Assembly: GCA_027946365.1 (NCBI GenBank)
Contig: JAPEUQ010000001.1
Span: forward strand, 1,116,001-1,180,000
DNA length: 64,000 nucleotides
Reading direction: 5' to 3'
Origin: Kalmusia sp. IMI 367209
Taxonomy: Eukaryota > Ascomycota > Dothideomycetes > Pleosporales > Didymosphaeriaceae
Part shown: in pieces, positions 1-11,292 of the stretch
Numbering within the stretch: the first letter of the stretch is position 1
Layout of the letters: every line of letters begins with the position of its first letter
Notes under the pieces: model-generated
Told to the model about the DNA's origin: nothing
The model's input: only the letters and a program-made list of their open reading frames with translations
Database searches by the model: none
Made by a program: the position numbers and the translations under genes

Positions 1-533
1 TAGCGACTGCTGGGCGGCGGTGAGGACTGAGAAGAGGGCGAAAATGATGCCGCAGTACCAGATGGCACGGATGTACCATGGCTTTGAACTGATTTCGGGC
101 CACGAGCCGGTGCTTACGAGACACACAGCTACGAGGGGGCTCTGAAGAGCTGATCAGTGTCATGTTTATATGCAAGAATAGACGTAAAATTTGATCGCGC
201 GTACCACCACGCCGATGAAGCTTAGCTCATTTAGCTTGTGATCGCGCCATTTCGTCGTGAGTTCGTTCTGCTCCTCCTCATCGGTGTTATTTAGCAAAAT
301 CATGATGGTAGCGTATGTTGTATCTGCTGGTGCAATGAGACCACCGCTGAATATTTTGAATATGGAGAGGAAGATGTTGGCCTAGGGGAGTGTGTTAACT
401 TGTGCCTCACAGCGTCACGGTTGAAATTTGACATGATACATACATTGCTATCTACATTTCGCGCGTTCTTGATCCGGCTTCCTGTTGATCGTGATGCGTC
501 ATCGGCTCTCCCGAGCAATGGAGCGTCGGCCAT
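1..533 (-). CDS. Fungal multi-pass membrane protein, N-terminal part (runs off the window)
   Basis: Three exons read on the minus strand: 533-444, 381-205 and 141 to beyond position 1. The introns are 62 and 63 nt (donors GTATGT and GTACGC, acceptors CTAG and TTCAG) and both are phase 0, so the frame stays open to the window edge. I chose the ATG at 533 (MADAPLLGRADD); the upstream frame offers only TTG. The N-terminus is polar. A stretch ending in IMILLNN is followed by an acidic cluster (DEEEQNE). Then come a short hydrophobic run (VVSPLVAVCLVS) and a clear membrane segment after PWYIRAIWY (CGIIFALFSVLTAAQQ). The layout resembles conserved fungal membrane proteins of unknown function. No catalytic motif is visible, and the rest lies outside the window. 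Confidence 0.6.
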
Positions 534-1895
534 CTTTGCTTCTGCGCAGTGCAAAGAGGATGTGTGTATGAAAGTGTTAGATTAGAGATTAGGACGCGTG
601 CTACCGTATATGCGTGAGCAGTTCTCCTTGTTTCTCCCTTAAATATATATGAGCAGGTTTCTGCTCGTAGATCGCCCTACGCTTTCGTGGCATCGTGTAG
701 CCCAATAACTGTCGCGTGCCCTTGTGACGTCACGCGCCCGCATCAATCGAGATGCATAGAGCCAATGTCCCAGGAGCTATGCCGGTTGTAGAACAGCATG
801 TTTCGAACGACTAGACGAGACATCGATAGGATGAAACGGATTAAAACTTTAAGGAGGGAGCGGGGTCCCCGCAACTGAGTTGCCACAAATGTGATTAGTC
901 AGACTCATATCCCCAGCACATATCACCTTGGTGCGCCTCTTCCTCTACCCTCTCGCTCATTGTCACTAAGTATTGCTATAATTCGTGCGTGCTCTAGTGT
1001 CCTACCGTAAAACAGTAAGAAAGGCTAGATATCTACCTTTGTATAATAGATCTTGCGATAACTCAATATATCAAGCAGCAGACATACATTCAGAATATTG
1101 AAATCAAACCAAAATTTTTCTTTGGTGAACCAATGTGTTTGTCTATCCAAAGCGCTGACATCTTGTTGTAGCACCTAGAGCTGTCTAAGCGCAACTGAAC
1201 TCTGTACTAATTTTCAAAGGCATACCCACGTAGGTATAAATACTCGACAAGACAAGTAGACAGAAATAACCGATTGTCCTTCCTACTAGTGTTATTAGTT
1301 ACGTGACAATTGATTCAACAAAGCGCAATTAGTCTAATGTTGTACGATTCACGCAAGATTATGGTGTTTTATGAGAAGGATTCACTACCGTAGCTTGTCG
1401 ACTCTTAGCAAAGGCAAAAGATGAAAGCGTGCTGTCTCCACTCGGTCTACTTTCTGAAAGAAGTAATTTCTCTTATTGATACTGTTTGGTGGTCTCAGCA
1501 ATGCTGATTTCTAACTGGCACTACTTTTTGATACCAGAGCCGCTCCTTCGTTCAAGCCTTGCGCGCTCATGCTCTATGCCTGCTTCACACACACGAGGCT
1601 GAAATTTGCAGGGGCCGTTGAAGCCGTTACTACCATCGTGATTGGGGATACAGTCACTGGTGTATCTCCCACATCTTGGTCACATACTAACCTCTATGCG
1701 CCGTCTCGAAGGCATTCGACATGGTAAAGGTCCTGTTTGTTACTAGGGACGAGGAGCAGATGAATTTTGGGGAAAGTTTTCAAAGCAACACATGCATATC
1801 CGATACTACATCTGGTACCGGCCCTTTTAGACTTATGAAGTAGTTAGTAGACCGTTCATTCGCTGCCTTGTCTTCTTATCTTACAAGACGTCAGA
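534..1895. other. Intergenic, 1.36 kb
   Basis: This is AT-rich sequence between the divergently read partial gene and the 3' end of the SDR gene. Only short ORFs occur (for example 52 codons at 1569-1727, plus strand), none with a recognisable domain. I see no repeat or RNA gene. Confidence 0.5.
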
Positions 1896-2914
1896 TCATT
1901 GTCTCAAGGACCGAATCATCTTTGCATACTCTGGCTCCTCCCTCCCTGCTACATCCTCACAATCAGTGCTCATAATAACCTCATCCCACTCTTCCCATTG
2001 CTTCATCATCCCTTCTATCTTCGGCTTCACTGATTCGGGCGTATCAGTCCCCAAAATTAAACGATCAGGTACCTCCCTCCCCTTCGCCACGCCTTCGCCC
2101 CGGATCAAATCGACCATGACCTTGACGACTTTCTTTGGGTCGCCGACTTCGTACCCAGGTAACGCAGTCATGACAGCTGTCGTGAGGTCGCGTAGGGGCT
2201 TGTAGTCGTCGAAAAAATTGGCTGGAGCTGGAGGGTGGGTTTTCTGCATAACGGAAGTGCGGCAGATGCCAGGCTCGAACATGAGAGAACGAATGCCGAA
2301 CTGCGCAACTTCAGTCCGGAGCACGTCGTGGACGCCTATGCAAACAATAAGTCCAACAAAACCTCACAGTAAGCAAGGATGTATTACTGACCTTCCAATG
2401 CGAACTTCGTAGCCGAGTAGCCCACGGCGCTGAGCTGTCCGGATAACCCGTACATACTACCGATGAAGACCACGTCGCCGGAGCGGCGCGCGCGCATATG
2501 CGGTAGGACTGCCTGAATCATTTTGATCGAACCAAAGAAGTTAGTCTCAAAGATTGCGTGCCATGAGTCGAGACTAAGGAGCATCAGCTGTCGTTCAAAA
2601 TGAAAATACTAAACGAAGGGAGCTTACTCCACCTCCTCCGTGAAGCCTAGCTGCACGTAGCCTGCGTTATTGACTAGCACATCAATCGTCCCAATCTCTT
2701 CGATGATGGCGGCTACGGTGGATTTTACGGTTTCGATGGGAGACGTGACGTCGAGCGAATACACGTACGCGCCAGCTTCTTTGAGTGCTGCTAAACGAGA
2801 GGTGTCGCCACGAGCGGTAGCTACAGCTTTATCGCCTCTTCGGATTGCCTCGTAGACGAATTCTTCGCCGAAGCCTGAAGAACAACCGGTTATGAGCCAG
2901 GTCTTGGGTGCCAT
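1896..2914 (-). CDS. Short-chain dehydrogenase/reductase (SDR)
   Basis: This is an NAD(P)(H)-dependent oxidoreductase of the classical SDR family with a Rossmann fold; its substrate cannot be told from sequence. Three exons (2914-2628, 2573-2392, 2335-1896) join to 302 residues. The introns are 54 and 56 nt with donors GTAAGC and GTCAGT, and the phases (2 and 1) match. Motifs in order are the TGCSSGFG cofactor loop near the N-terminus, NNAG after strand 4, a catalytic Ser in VFIGSMYG and the YSATK catalytic Tyr/Lys pair. The C-terminal third (FEPGICRT, then a Glu-rich tail) fits the subgroup of fungal SDRs with about 280-300 residues. The start ATG is well placed directly before the cofactor motif. 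A TATATAAA-type box lies about 60 nt upstream. The frame is intact. Confidence 0.9.
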
Positions 2915-2970
2915 TATTCTCGAGTATAGGAGGATTTTTATCTGAAGAGTAGGCAGAAGGAAATGGTTTC

Positions 2971-2982
2971 TATTTTATATAC
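2971..2982 (-). promoter_or_regulatory. TATA-like box of the SDR gene
   Basis: Read on the minus strand the sequence is ATATAAAATA, about 60-70 nt upstream of the SDR start codon at 2914. The spacing suits a core promoter. Assignment is by sequence only. Confidence 0.4.
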
Positions 2983-4835
2983 ATGCACTGAGCTATCGGT
3001 GAGATGGATCCTAGTGATTACATGGCCTACTAAACCTTTGACCATGGGAGGATTAGTGTCTGGGGTGGGGATGAGCGTTCCGCAACAACCTCGTTCATGT
3101 AGGTGAGATTAAGCTAAGATAACAACGCTAGCGGAGATGCGCTCCGCGTGTAGTGGCACAATATCATTACGTTTACCGATGTATCAAAGGGAGCGATAAG
3201 TCTAGGTTGTCAAATTAGGTGACGTATCATGAGCGCAACGTCAAATTTGAGATTAATGGGTGCTGATCTAAAAATGTGAGGACGTTGGTGAGGCTGAAAG
3301 TAACGTTAGAACGACGTTATGGGTTTAGCGTTATGGGGGCTAGCGTTATGATCAGACACCCATTGCCTTCAATGGGAGTATATGTAAGCAATCTGAGTTA
3401 GCTAAGTTGAACTATTCTCCACGTGTATTAATCAATGCAGATCTAATGTCATGGCGCCAGTCGATGGACTGCACGAAATTGTTTTGGGTTAAGATTAGAA
3501 ACTGGAGAAGGTGGGCCAAAAAGCATAAGCCATATTTTATTTAACCAATAGGTACAATGAAATGCTAACAGGCTCTCTCTAGCCCCGGCCAATGCACTCG
3601 AGATCTACGGCTAGTGAAGGTAAGGTCTTTCAAGCCCCGCACGGTATCGCTATGTGAATACCGCTGCTAACACCTCTCGGCTGTAAGCAGGAGTTGCAAT
3701 GCTGAAAGACTTGAAGGACTTACGATAAGCATAAACGCAGGATACTAAATAAGCAACGGATGAACAAGGAGCCGTGTTACGAATAAGGAAATATGGGGGC
3801 ACGGGCGATTTCCGCTTTTGCGACCATCACACAACAGAGTCGATCGCACTATGCACAGTTAGTAATCAACGCATCCAGTGTCTAAAAAAATTGAACAAGT
3901 TGTACCTGATCAATCATCCATCCCATAAGAAGCCATACAATTTTTAGTAGCGCGCACAACGCAGATGATGCCATCTTCTACTCTCCATTGCTATTGCCAC
4001 TACCGCCGGGAGGGTTCGGTGTCGGTCCACTTGGTGCTGACACAGCGCCACGACGACCCCCACCAAGATCGTACGTGCCGGCCACAGGTGGATTGGGAGG
4101 TGGAGAGTTCGGCATTCTTTCGCAGGTTGTAGGTTTTGAAGTTGCAGATTATAACACGATTGAATGGCACAGTTATTCTTATAAGAGAAAGGAATAGTAG
4201 GAATCGTGGACTGGACGTCAAAACATATACTGGCCGGAGTGTGCAAATACGAATATCAGATGTTGTTCAGGAGGACGTCGTTGTGAAGAACGTTGTGCAT
4301 CAACAATGCTGGGAGCGATCGCGAGCTTTAAATCTGATACGATACCGATGAAGCTCGTTTGGCGATACGAAATAGCTCGAAAACAGGCGCATATTTGAGA
4401 TTTGAGCCTCGCGTGAGCATCATGGCTAGCAAACGGTTGCACCGTTGCGAAGGCCGTGCACCATTTGACCGATGAGCGATCGGGAAGCATAGGAAGGCGA
4501 TCGATCGAAATCACTAGAGAAAATTTCACGTATAATATACATTGTGCGCAGCCTTTGTTCAACAACAAGTCGTCGCGGGCAACTTAGTAAACTGGCAGGA
4601 GGGAAATCTACTATATTTGTCCACCTGTATTGCGTACGTATACCTACCTAGATATTGGCTCTACGTAGTTTAACGCCGATTATACATTGTGCAGAGGAAG
4701 AAAAAATTACGCAAAACAAGTGTCAACAATTGTAGCACGAAACTTAGTCCCGCGAGATCTTAAGTGTGGACATGGAGTGACGTATAGCGGCACTAACTGA
4801 CGAGACTCAAACGATCTCATCGCACGTGGCTAAGA
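2983..4835. other. Intergenic, 1.85 kb, with one doubtful small ORF
   Basis: No recognisable gene. At 3300-3350 a short phrase around GCGTTATGGG is repeated. On the minus strand 3978-4115 can encode 45 residues rich in Pro, Gly and Ser (starts MPNSPPPNPPVAG, ends GGSGNSNGE). This could be the last exon of an unrecognised small gene, but no convincing upstream exon was found. Confidence 0.4.
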
Positions 4836-5705
4836 TCAAATTTGCATAGCATCACCAATATCCATGCACTCCATTTGCACTTCTACCGCAACCATCGCAT
4901 TCCTCTTGCCCGCCAAGAATTCTGTTTGAATCTCTGTCACTATTATTGAGAATTTGGGAAATTATCTTACGATTACGGCACTCTGCTCAGCTGAAAGCGG
5001 CATCTGTCCAGCAGCATTCAGGTTGACGTACCGCTTTGCCGCGGCCAGAAGAAGTGCATCTTCCTCGTCCCTATGGTGATCGAGGAGAAATTTGAGTGCC
5101 CAGGGCTCGTCTACGAGCCCAGATTCACTTACTGAGCGGACTAGGAATGGACAAAGTACTTTGGCGAAATGGCCCATGCCCAATTTTGACATAGTGCAGT
5201 AGATGTAGAAATAGTAGAACTTCTCAGACCCGTGAATGGCTGGGTCGGATGTTACATCCAGTCAGACGGGAGGAGTGAGCGAACTCGCGGGTATGAAATC
5301 GGACCAGGCCCTAGCGCGGAGAGCACTGCAATACCAGTCTAGTATTTCCATTGCATAGCCGGGAAGAATTCCTCCCAAATCAATACACACGTTAAGCGTG
5401 CCACTAGAAACTTCAAGCTCACTCTTGTAGCGGCACAGATGATCATGAAGCGCAGGACATGCGACCTCTATAGCGCGAATCGAGAACTCGATGCGGATAT
5501 CCCGGTCTGTGGTTTCAGCTTGTTCCTGGAATTGGCGCTTTCGGTCGTAAGCAACGTTCATGCTGGTGGCCCAAACCTGTTGAGAGCGATTTTCCAGCGT
5601 GCTGCTGTATCTAATGTGAAGTATTACAGTCGGGCCTTCGAGGAGAAGCTGGCGAGCCTCTCGTGGAAGCGAGGAGAGCTCCTGGGGGCTGAGTGAACCT
5701 TCCAT
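4836..5705 (-). CDS. Conserved fungal hypothetical protein; two very short introns or internal stops
   Basis: From the ATG at 5705 one frame stays open to 5265, meets TGA (5262-5264), and continues in the same frame (motif GSEKFYYFYIYCTMSK) to a TAA at 4962. It then continues again in frame (AGKRNAMVAVEVQMECMD) to a TGA at 4836. The simplest reading is two 45-nt introns. One is 5284-5240 (branch CTGAC, acceptor CCCAG). The other is about 4976-4932 (an alternative donor GTAAGA lies at 4970). Both lengths are multiples of three and keep the frame, giving about 259 residues. If the second intron is not used, the protein ends at 4962. The alternative is that both stops are genuine and the gene is decayed. 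The sequence has the feel of fungal BTB/POZ-associated proteins, but I cannot place it in a family. Confidence 0.5.
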
Positions 5706-6285
5706 GATGATGATCGTTGGTGGTTGACGTAGGAGTTGAGGATGATTAAAAGAAGATCATATTAAGACGTTACCGGGTCGACGGGCAGATGAATGAGTCA
5801 TGCCAAGAGGTGTATCACGCGTGAGACACGTATGGTATAAAATAAGAAATTATCCTACGCTGCGGCTTGTACCCAAATTGACGTCATGGTCTATGCCTGG
5901 AATCTCGTCAATCATACATATTAACTAGGTGCATCATCTATCCTGAGATCATCCGAGTTACTTCACAATAGCTCTAGAGTTGAGTAGGGATGATTCACCT
6001 GACTTGATAGCGGGCATAATAGGCGCTAGTGCTGCGTGACGTATAGGGAGCAATTCTTACTATTCTTTGAGTGCCGACAATAGACAGTGGCAATTAATCT
6101 TCAGTGAAAACTGCGCCGGACTCGCCGGTGAATAGGTTTGCGCACGTAGCGCGGCCTTAGCCTTATTTTCGAGCACCGCCCTTTTGAACTATAAACCCCT
6201 CGGCCCACTTGACTTTCAACCAAGTGAACTACATCACCCTTCCGCCACACCTACTACTATACAAGTGCCACATAGCGACAACTCC
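5706..6285. other. Intergenic, divergent promoter region
   Basis: 580 nt between two divergently read unknown genes. It contains the in-frame but non-ATG leader of the downstream ORF (from 6184). No repeat or RNA was seen. Confidence 0.45.
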
Positions 6286-8167
6286 ATGGCCACCATGACA
6301 AATCCACTTAAGCGTAAGCTGCCCGCGAGCATCAATGGATCCGACAGGAGCAAGAGGATGCGCCACGAAGTGCTAGATCAGCATCACAACAACTTTGCTG
6401 CAATTCGCCCACAGAGGCAATTTCGCCAACAAAACTTTCAACTGTATCCTCAAGAACAGTATTTTGCAACGCCCATGAGCACCCAACATATGCCACAATC
6501 ATACTTCGATTTCTCGCGGCAGCGCGTTCAGCAAAACTTCGTCACAGTACGCAAGCCGGATCCACGAGTGCCCTACAACGACCGCGCAGTTCCGATCTTA
6601 CTCTCGGCCAAGATCGATCACAGCACCAGCCCCGTAGACTTTCAGACCAAAGACTGGAAGAGCCGCGCCTGGAACAATTACAGGCACGCAATCAAGCTCC
6701 TCAAAACTGGAATCTCACGAGAGCAGTTCAGCCTTCCGGAGGCAAAAGACTCGTGCGGACCCATCCTCACTATCGACTGCGTAGACCTTTACGTCTACAA
6801 TACGCACGTCTACGTCGCCGCCACCGAACAAGGTCTCCTGACCGTGCCAGAATACTTGAAGCTCTGCGGTATTCCGCTAGAGCGAAAGATACGCTTCAAT
6901 GGAAAGATCCCCATGTGGGCTAGAACTCTTTTCGAAATGGCTGACAGGCGGACTGTCTGGGAATGCGCGGCACCAGACCAATGCGATGGGCAGATTGATT
7001 TGGAGGAGATGAGCACAGTGAGTGTCTACCACACCGATACCACGTTTCCCGATTATGACCCTTACTGCTCCTGGGGTTACGTATACTGCGATCGAGATAA
7101 CCAGATTGGTTGGTTCCCACTCAATCTCACCCGTCCATTCGGCAATGCTGGGGAGCGCGGCGAGAAGCTTCCTAAGGGTCTTTCCGAAGTTGAAAAGGCC
7201 CACGTGTTTTGCCTTCCCCCAAGGAAGCCCAATCCCCAAGAACTTGCAGAGGCGAAGTTCAGACGGGCAGAAGAGCGCGAGCGCGGCGAGGGGCAGAACA
7301 AGACCCTCAATGACTACCTCAAAGAATGTGGCTACTTATACGGCAAGTACGCTCCCGAGAATCAGAAGAAGACGGGCATATTCTTCGACGAACCGACCGA
7401 AGTACCTGCGTGGTATGGTGAGCCTCGCAATCAGTCCGGCGAACCACCAGCGACATCTGCGAAAACATCTGCGAAAACATCTGCGAACCCAACGACGAAC
7501 AAGACCTTGTGTACGACTGTGGCCCAGATACCAAGCGAAGGGTCTGCTGACAGGTCTGTCGATTCATCCAAGAAGCGTGCGGCGGTCGTCGGAATCGCAA
7601 CAAAGGACACAGTTGAGAAGACAAACGCTGAAGGACCCGCTTCAGACACTCACCGAGACGGACACAAAGAGCGTCACGATGCAGAGACGGATCTTACTAC
7701 TGCCCAAATCAAGTACAAAGAATCCCACCACACTAAGACGGGGGATGCATCACCCAAGGACGCCGGTGGAGGCCACGTGCAAACACACGATGACTCAGGT
7801 TTCGATCTTTCTGTTGATCAGAAAAGTTCTAGAGATGCGAATGGCCGTCTTTTAGTAGAGGTGTCGCCTTCGAAACATGCCTGTTATGACGACATTGATA
7901 CACATGATGACTCAGGGATCGATCTTGCCGTCGACCAGAACAAGCCCGAGAAAATATAATAGTGGTCAAGGTCCATCATAAGAAGCGCAGGTTAACGGAG
8001 CCTGCGAATCAGAGCGCAACCACGACGACTTGGATCTCGATATCGGTACATATGGAACCGGTCCAGAAAAAGCACACACCAAGGTCGTCATAGAGGATGT
8101 TGTGAACCCACCGAAGTGGAAATCTTACTACGAAGAAGCGGATCATGACGAGTATGATCAACTATAA
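6286..8167 (+). CDS. Unknown hydrophilic protein with internal repeats, possibly nuclear
   Basis: The main exon 6286-7929 or -7959 begins at an ATG in a good context (CTCCATGG). Upstream the frame has only a TTG. Near the N-terminus KRK and KRMRHE are basic patches that could act as nuclear localisation signals. The centre (about residues 90-330) looks globular, with many Trp and Tyr. The C-terminal part is low-complexity, with a threefold 12-nt repeat (SAKT) and two copies of the phrase THDDSGxDL-VDQ. The uninterrupted ORF stops at 7959, yet 7991-8167 clearly continues as coding sequence (a third acidic HDDLDLD phrase, then PPKWKSYYEEADHDE). A 61-nt intron 7930-7990 (donor GTCGAC, weak; acceptor GCGCAG) would join them in phase 0 to give 606 residues. 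A frameshift is the alternative. The function is unknown. Confidence 0.6.
7453..7488 (+). repeat. Three tandem 12-nt units (acatctgcgaaa)
   Basis: Two exact copies and one copy with a single final change encode the repeated TSAK unit inside the unknown protein. Such an in-frame minisatellite can vary in copy number between strains. Confidence 0.8.
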
Positions 8168-9038
8168 GGCTTTCCCGATACATGTCGAGATTTCGGAGCA
8201 TTCGACGCGTAACATTTGGTAATGGAAGCCTAGCGGTTTAGCAGCGTCTCGGCAAGCAGCACGTTACGTAAATCCAAGTAGATATTTCTTGTAGCAGTAT
8301 TCGTCGTTAGAACATTCCAATTCAAAAAACATAGGAAAATAATGTAACATTTCACAAATTTGTCCGCAATATGTGCTTGCATGCGTAGATATGGCAAAGA
8401 CGGATTCTATGTATTATACTAGTCTTCAATAGTAGATTGAGGAAGTGTCGAGGCGGCACAGGCGCTCGAGTCAGTGGTGAGATAGACGAAACGATATAGG
8501 AATGCATGGAGTTCATAGTGCAAGGTTTGTACGAGGCTGATGATCACACTAGTTTCCAATATGAACTAGCCTAGCACTTGCGATTACAATAGTACGACGC
8601 GTCGAAACATTCTCAGCCTCGTATACCCTTCTCGCCATCTCCACTGTTGTCCTTATTCTACGTCAATACACGTCATCTACGCTTATTCTTCATTATGCTG
8701 CACTTCTCAGGTTTTAGGAAGATGTTGGCCCCACGATCACCACATTGCCCAGTACTACGTCAGCCCCAAGCCCAAAGAAGATCATCGCGCGAGGGTGCCA
8801 AACTGCTGGAGACTCGTGTGCAAGGCTTTCTACACACATAACTTCTCCAAGGATCATACGGTGGCTCTATTCACGGTAACATCAAAGCATGCTCACTTCG
8901 CCGAATCCTGTGCATAGTATCACAATTTAGGCAATTTTCAGGCCAGTTTTATGGACTGCTGAAAGGGAAATCCGGATATATAAGTCAGCATGGAAGCATA
9001 AGAGTACTTCGCACCTCGCATCAGTATTTTCTTCCGTC
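8168..9038. other. Intergenic, 871 nt, upstream of the sulfatase
   Basis: This is AT-rich sequence without a credible gene; a 64-codon ORF at 8647 starts from a non-ATG codon. The distal part is the sulfatase promoter, including a TATA-like box. Confidence 0.45.
8977..8983 (+). promoter_or_regulatory. TATA-like box of the sulfatase gene
   Basis: TATATAA lies about 56 nt upstream of the ATG at 9039, in a position suitable for a core promoter. Assignment is by sequence only. Confidence 0.45.
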
Positions 9039-11059
9039 ATGTTTCGCAACAGGTTTTTATCATTGCTACTTGCGTCGGCTTCCTGGGACATAGCAACCGC
9101 CCTCGATAAGCCGAGACGTCCGAACGTTGTGTTTATCCTTACAGACGATCAAGATGCGAAGCTCAACAGTCTTGATTACATGCCAAACGTCCAGGAGTTA
9201 CTAGTTGAACAAGGCACACATTTCAAGAGTCATTATTGTACGGTAGCATGGTGCTGCCCTTCTCGCGTCAGCCTTTGGACGGGGAAGGCAGCCCACAACA
9301 CAAACGTTACAAACGTAGCGATGCCCTATGGTGAATAGTTATATGCTTTGCCAATTTAAGGAGAAATCATTGACCAGTGGTTTAGGTGGGTACCCCAAAT
9401 TTGTCGAAGAAGGGCATAACGACAACTGGGTTCCTGTGTGGCTTCAAGCTGAAGGCTTCCAAACCTACTATACTGGCAAGCTCATGAATTCCCAGAATGT
9501 TGTAACTTATAAGGATCCATTTGCAAAAGGGTTTACTGATTCGGTCAGTCTCTCCGGCCTATTCCTACTTTTTTCTGCTATTCTTCCCTTAGCTGAACTG
9601 TCCTGCTTACAATCTTCTCAGGATTTTCTCCTCGACCCTAACACGTATAACTACATGAATCCGATCTTCCAGCGCAATCACTCTCCACCGGTATTACATA
9701 AGAACGAATACTCTACGGACCTTATTCGTGAAAAGGCCTTGGGCTTCCTCGACGATGCCATCAAGAACAAAGGCTCCCCATTCTTCCTTGTTGTCGCACC
9801 TATCGCACCCCACTCGGACTACCAAGCCCAGATCGACATAGGTGGCGACCCTCCAATCGGCGTCGAAATTAGCCCTCCTGTTGTGTCTGAAAAGTATAAA
9901 GATCTGTTCCCAGAAGCAACCGTGCCACGAGGGCCTAGCTTCAATCCAGACACACCATCGGGTGTTGACTGGATCGCCGAGCTGCCACAGCTGTCTCCGC
10001 AAAATATCTCGTATAACGATCACCTATACCGACAGCGTTTGAGATCACTACAATCTGTCGATGAAATCGTTAAGGATGTAGTCGAGAAGCTGGAAAGCAA
10101 TAACATTCTCGACAACACGTATATCTTCTACTCGAGTGACAACGGCTACCACATTGGACAGCATCGTCTAGCGCCAGGCAAAGGTTGCGGGTTCGAGGAA
10201 GACATTAACGTACCATTGATAGTACGCGGACCGACAGTACCCGCTGGTAAAGTCGTCACTCGGTCTACTACGCACACTGATCTTGCTCCTACGTGGTGGC
10301 AAATCCTAGGCATACCGCTACGGGACGAGTTTGATGGTATTCCGATACCGCTAACCGAGAAAGGGCTCAACGAACTGGAAGGGAGCAAGCGCGCGAAGGA
10401 GCACATTCAAATCGAGTTCTGGAGCAAAGACAACCCTCAAGAGTACAACAAAGAAACCGAGGTCAATAGTACCTACAAAGGTATTCGTATCCTTGGCGAG
10501 GATTACGGATTTTACTACGCTGTGTGGTGTACTAATAGCCATGAGCTATATGATATGAAGGTATGCACAGAACCATTTTGTAACTCTAGTCCTCTAGTAT
10601 CATTCTACTAATCTCTATACAAAGACCGATCCCTCCCAGATGATTAATATCTACCAAAACTCAGAAAAATCTACGGCTCAGTGCTCAAATAGCTCGTCCA
10701 CACCCCTCAACCGCCCTATTGATGCACTGACCGATCGCCTTGACGCCCTCATCTTGACCCTGAAAACCTGCAGAGGGGCAAAGGCCTGTACCGAGCCTTG
10801 GGAAACCCTTCTACCTGGAGCAGATGTTTACACCCTCGCTGAAGCGATGGATGAAAAATACGACGAGTACTTTGCTGGATTACCGAAGATTGAGTTCGAC
10901 AGGTGCGAAGAAGGGTACATCGCTGACGCCGAAGGCCCAATGTGGAAAGAAACGCTGCAGTGGTCGGGTGCAACAGGTACAACGAGGAATTTGGCAGAGG
11001 GATTTTGGGATGCCAACATGCTCGCGAGAAAGGGGAGGCATGCTTTGAATAGACCATGA
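9039..11059 (+). CDS. Secreted sulfatase (arylsulfatase family)
   Basis: Sulfatases hydrolyse sulfate esters using a formylglycine made from the Cys of a C-x-P-S-R motif. Here the motif is CCPSRVSLWTG, about 65 residues in. Four exons (9039-9330, 9386-9543, 9622-10560, 10625-11059) join to 607 residues, with introns of 55, 78 and 64 nt and matching phases. An N-terminal signal peptide (hydrophobic FLSLLLASASWDIATA) is followed by the metal-binding strand VVFILTDDQD. Further family marks are GYPKFVEEGHND, YTGKLMN, FLVVAPIAPHSD, the DNGYHIGQHRL metal site and the late NVPLIVRGP. The C-terminal exon (AEAMDEKYDEYFAGLP) matches the tail of fungal arylsulfatases. The product is probably extracellular. 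It lies tail-to-tail with the MFS transporter gene. Frame intact. Confidence 0.9.
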
Positions 11060-11292
11060 GCTGGAATCGTGACATAACAAAGGATGGATCATTGCTGCAG
11101 GCTACCTAGGCGAATGCAGGTATCTTCAAATGCCAACAGAGGGCATCGATATTCTCCTCTCTACTCTTTATCTTCCTCAGCCCTTCGGCCTATGTTGCGA
11201 CATCTAATTTTATGTTCTGCAGTCAGGATCCCATTGTCATCGAAAGTGGGCGGCCGCATCATTCTAGCTTAGCAACGGATCATTTCTTGTAC

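Noticed and set aside
1569..1727. 52-residue plus-strand ORF
   Set aside because: Short and without motif or a convincing promoter; possible but unsupported.
3290..3360. Short GCGTTATGGG repeats as a possible array
   Set aside because: Only two or three imperfect copies; not a CRISPR-like or satellite structure.
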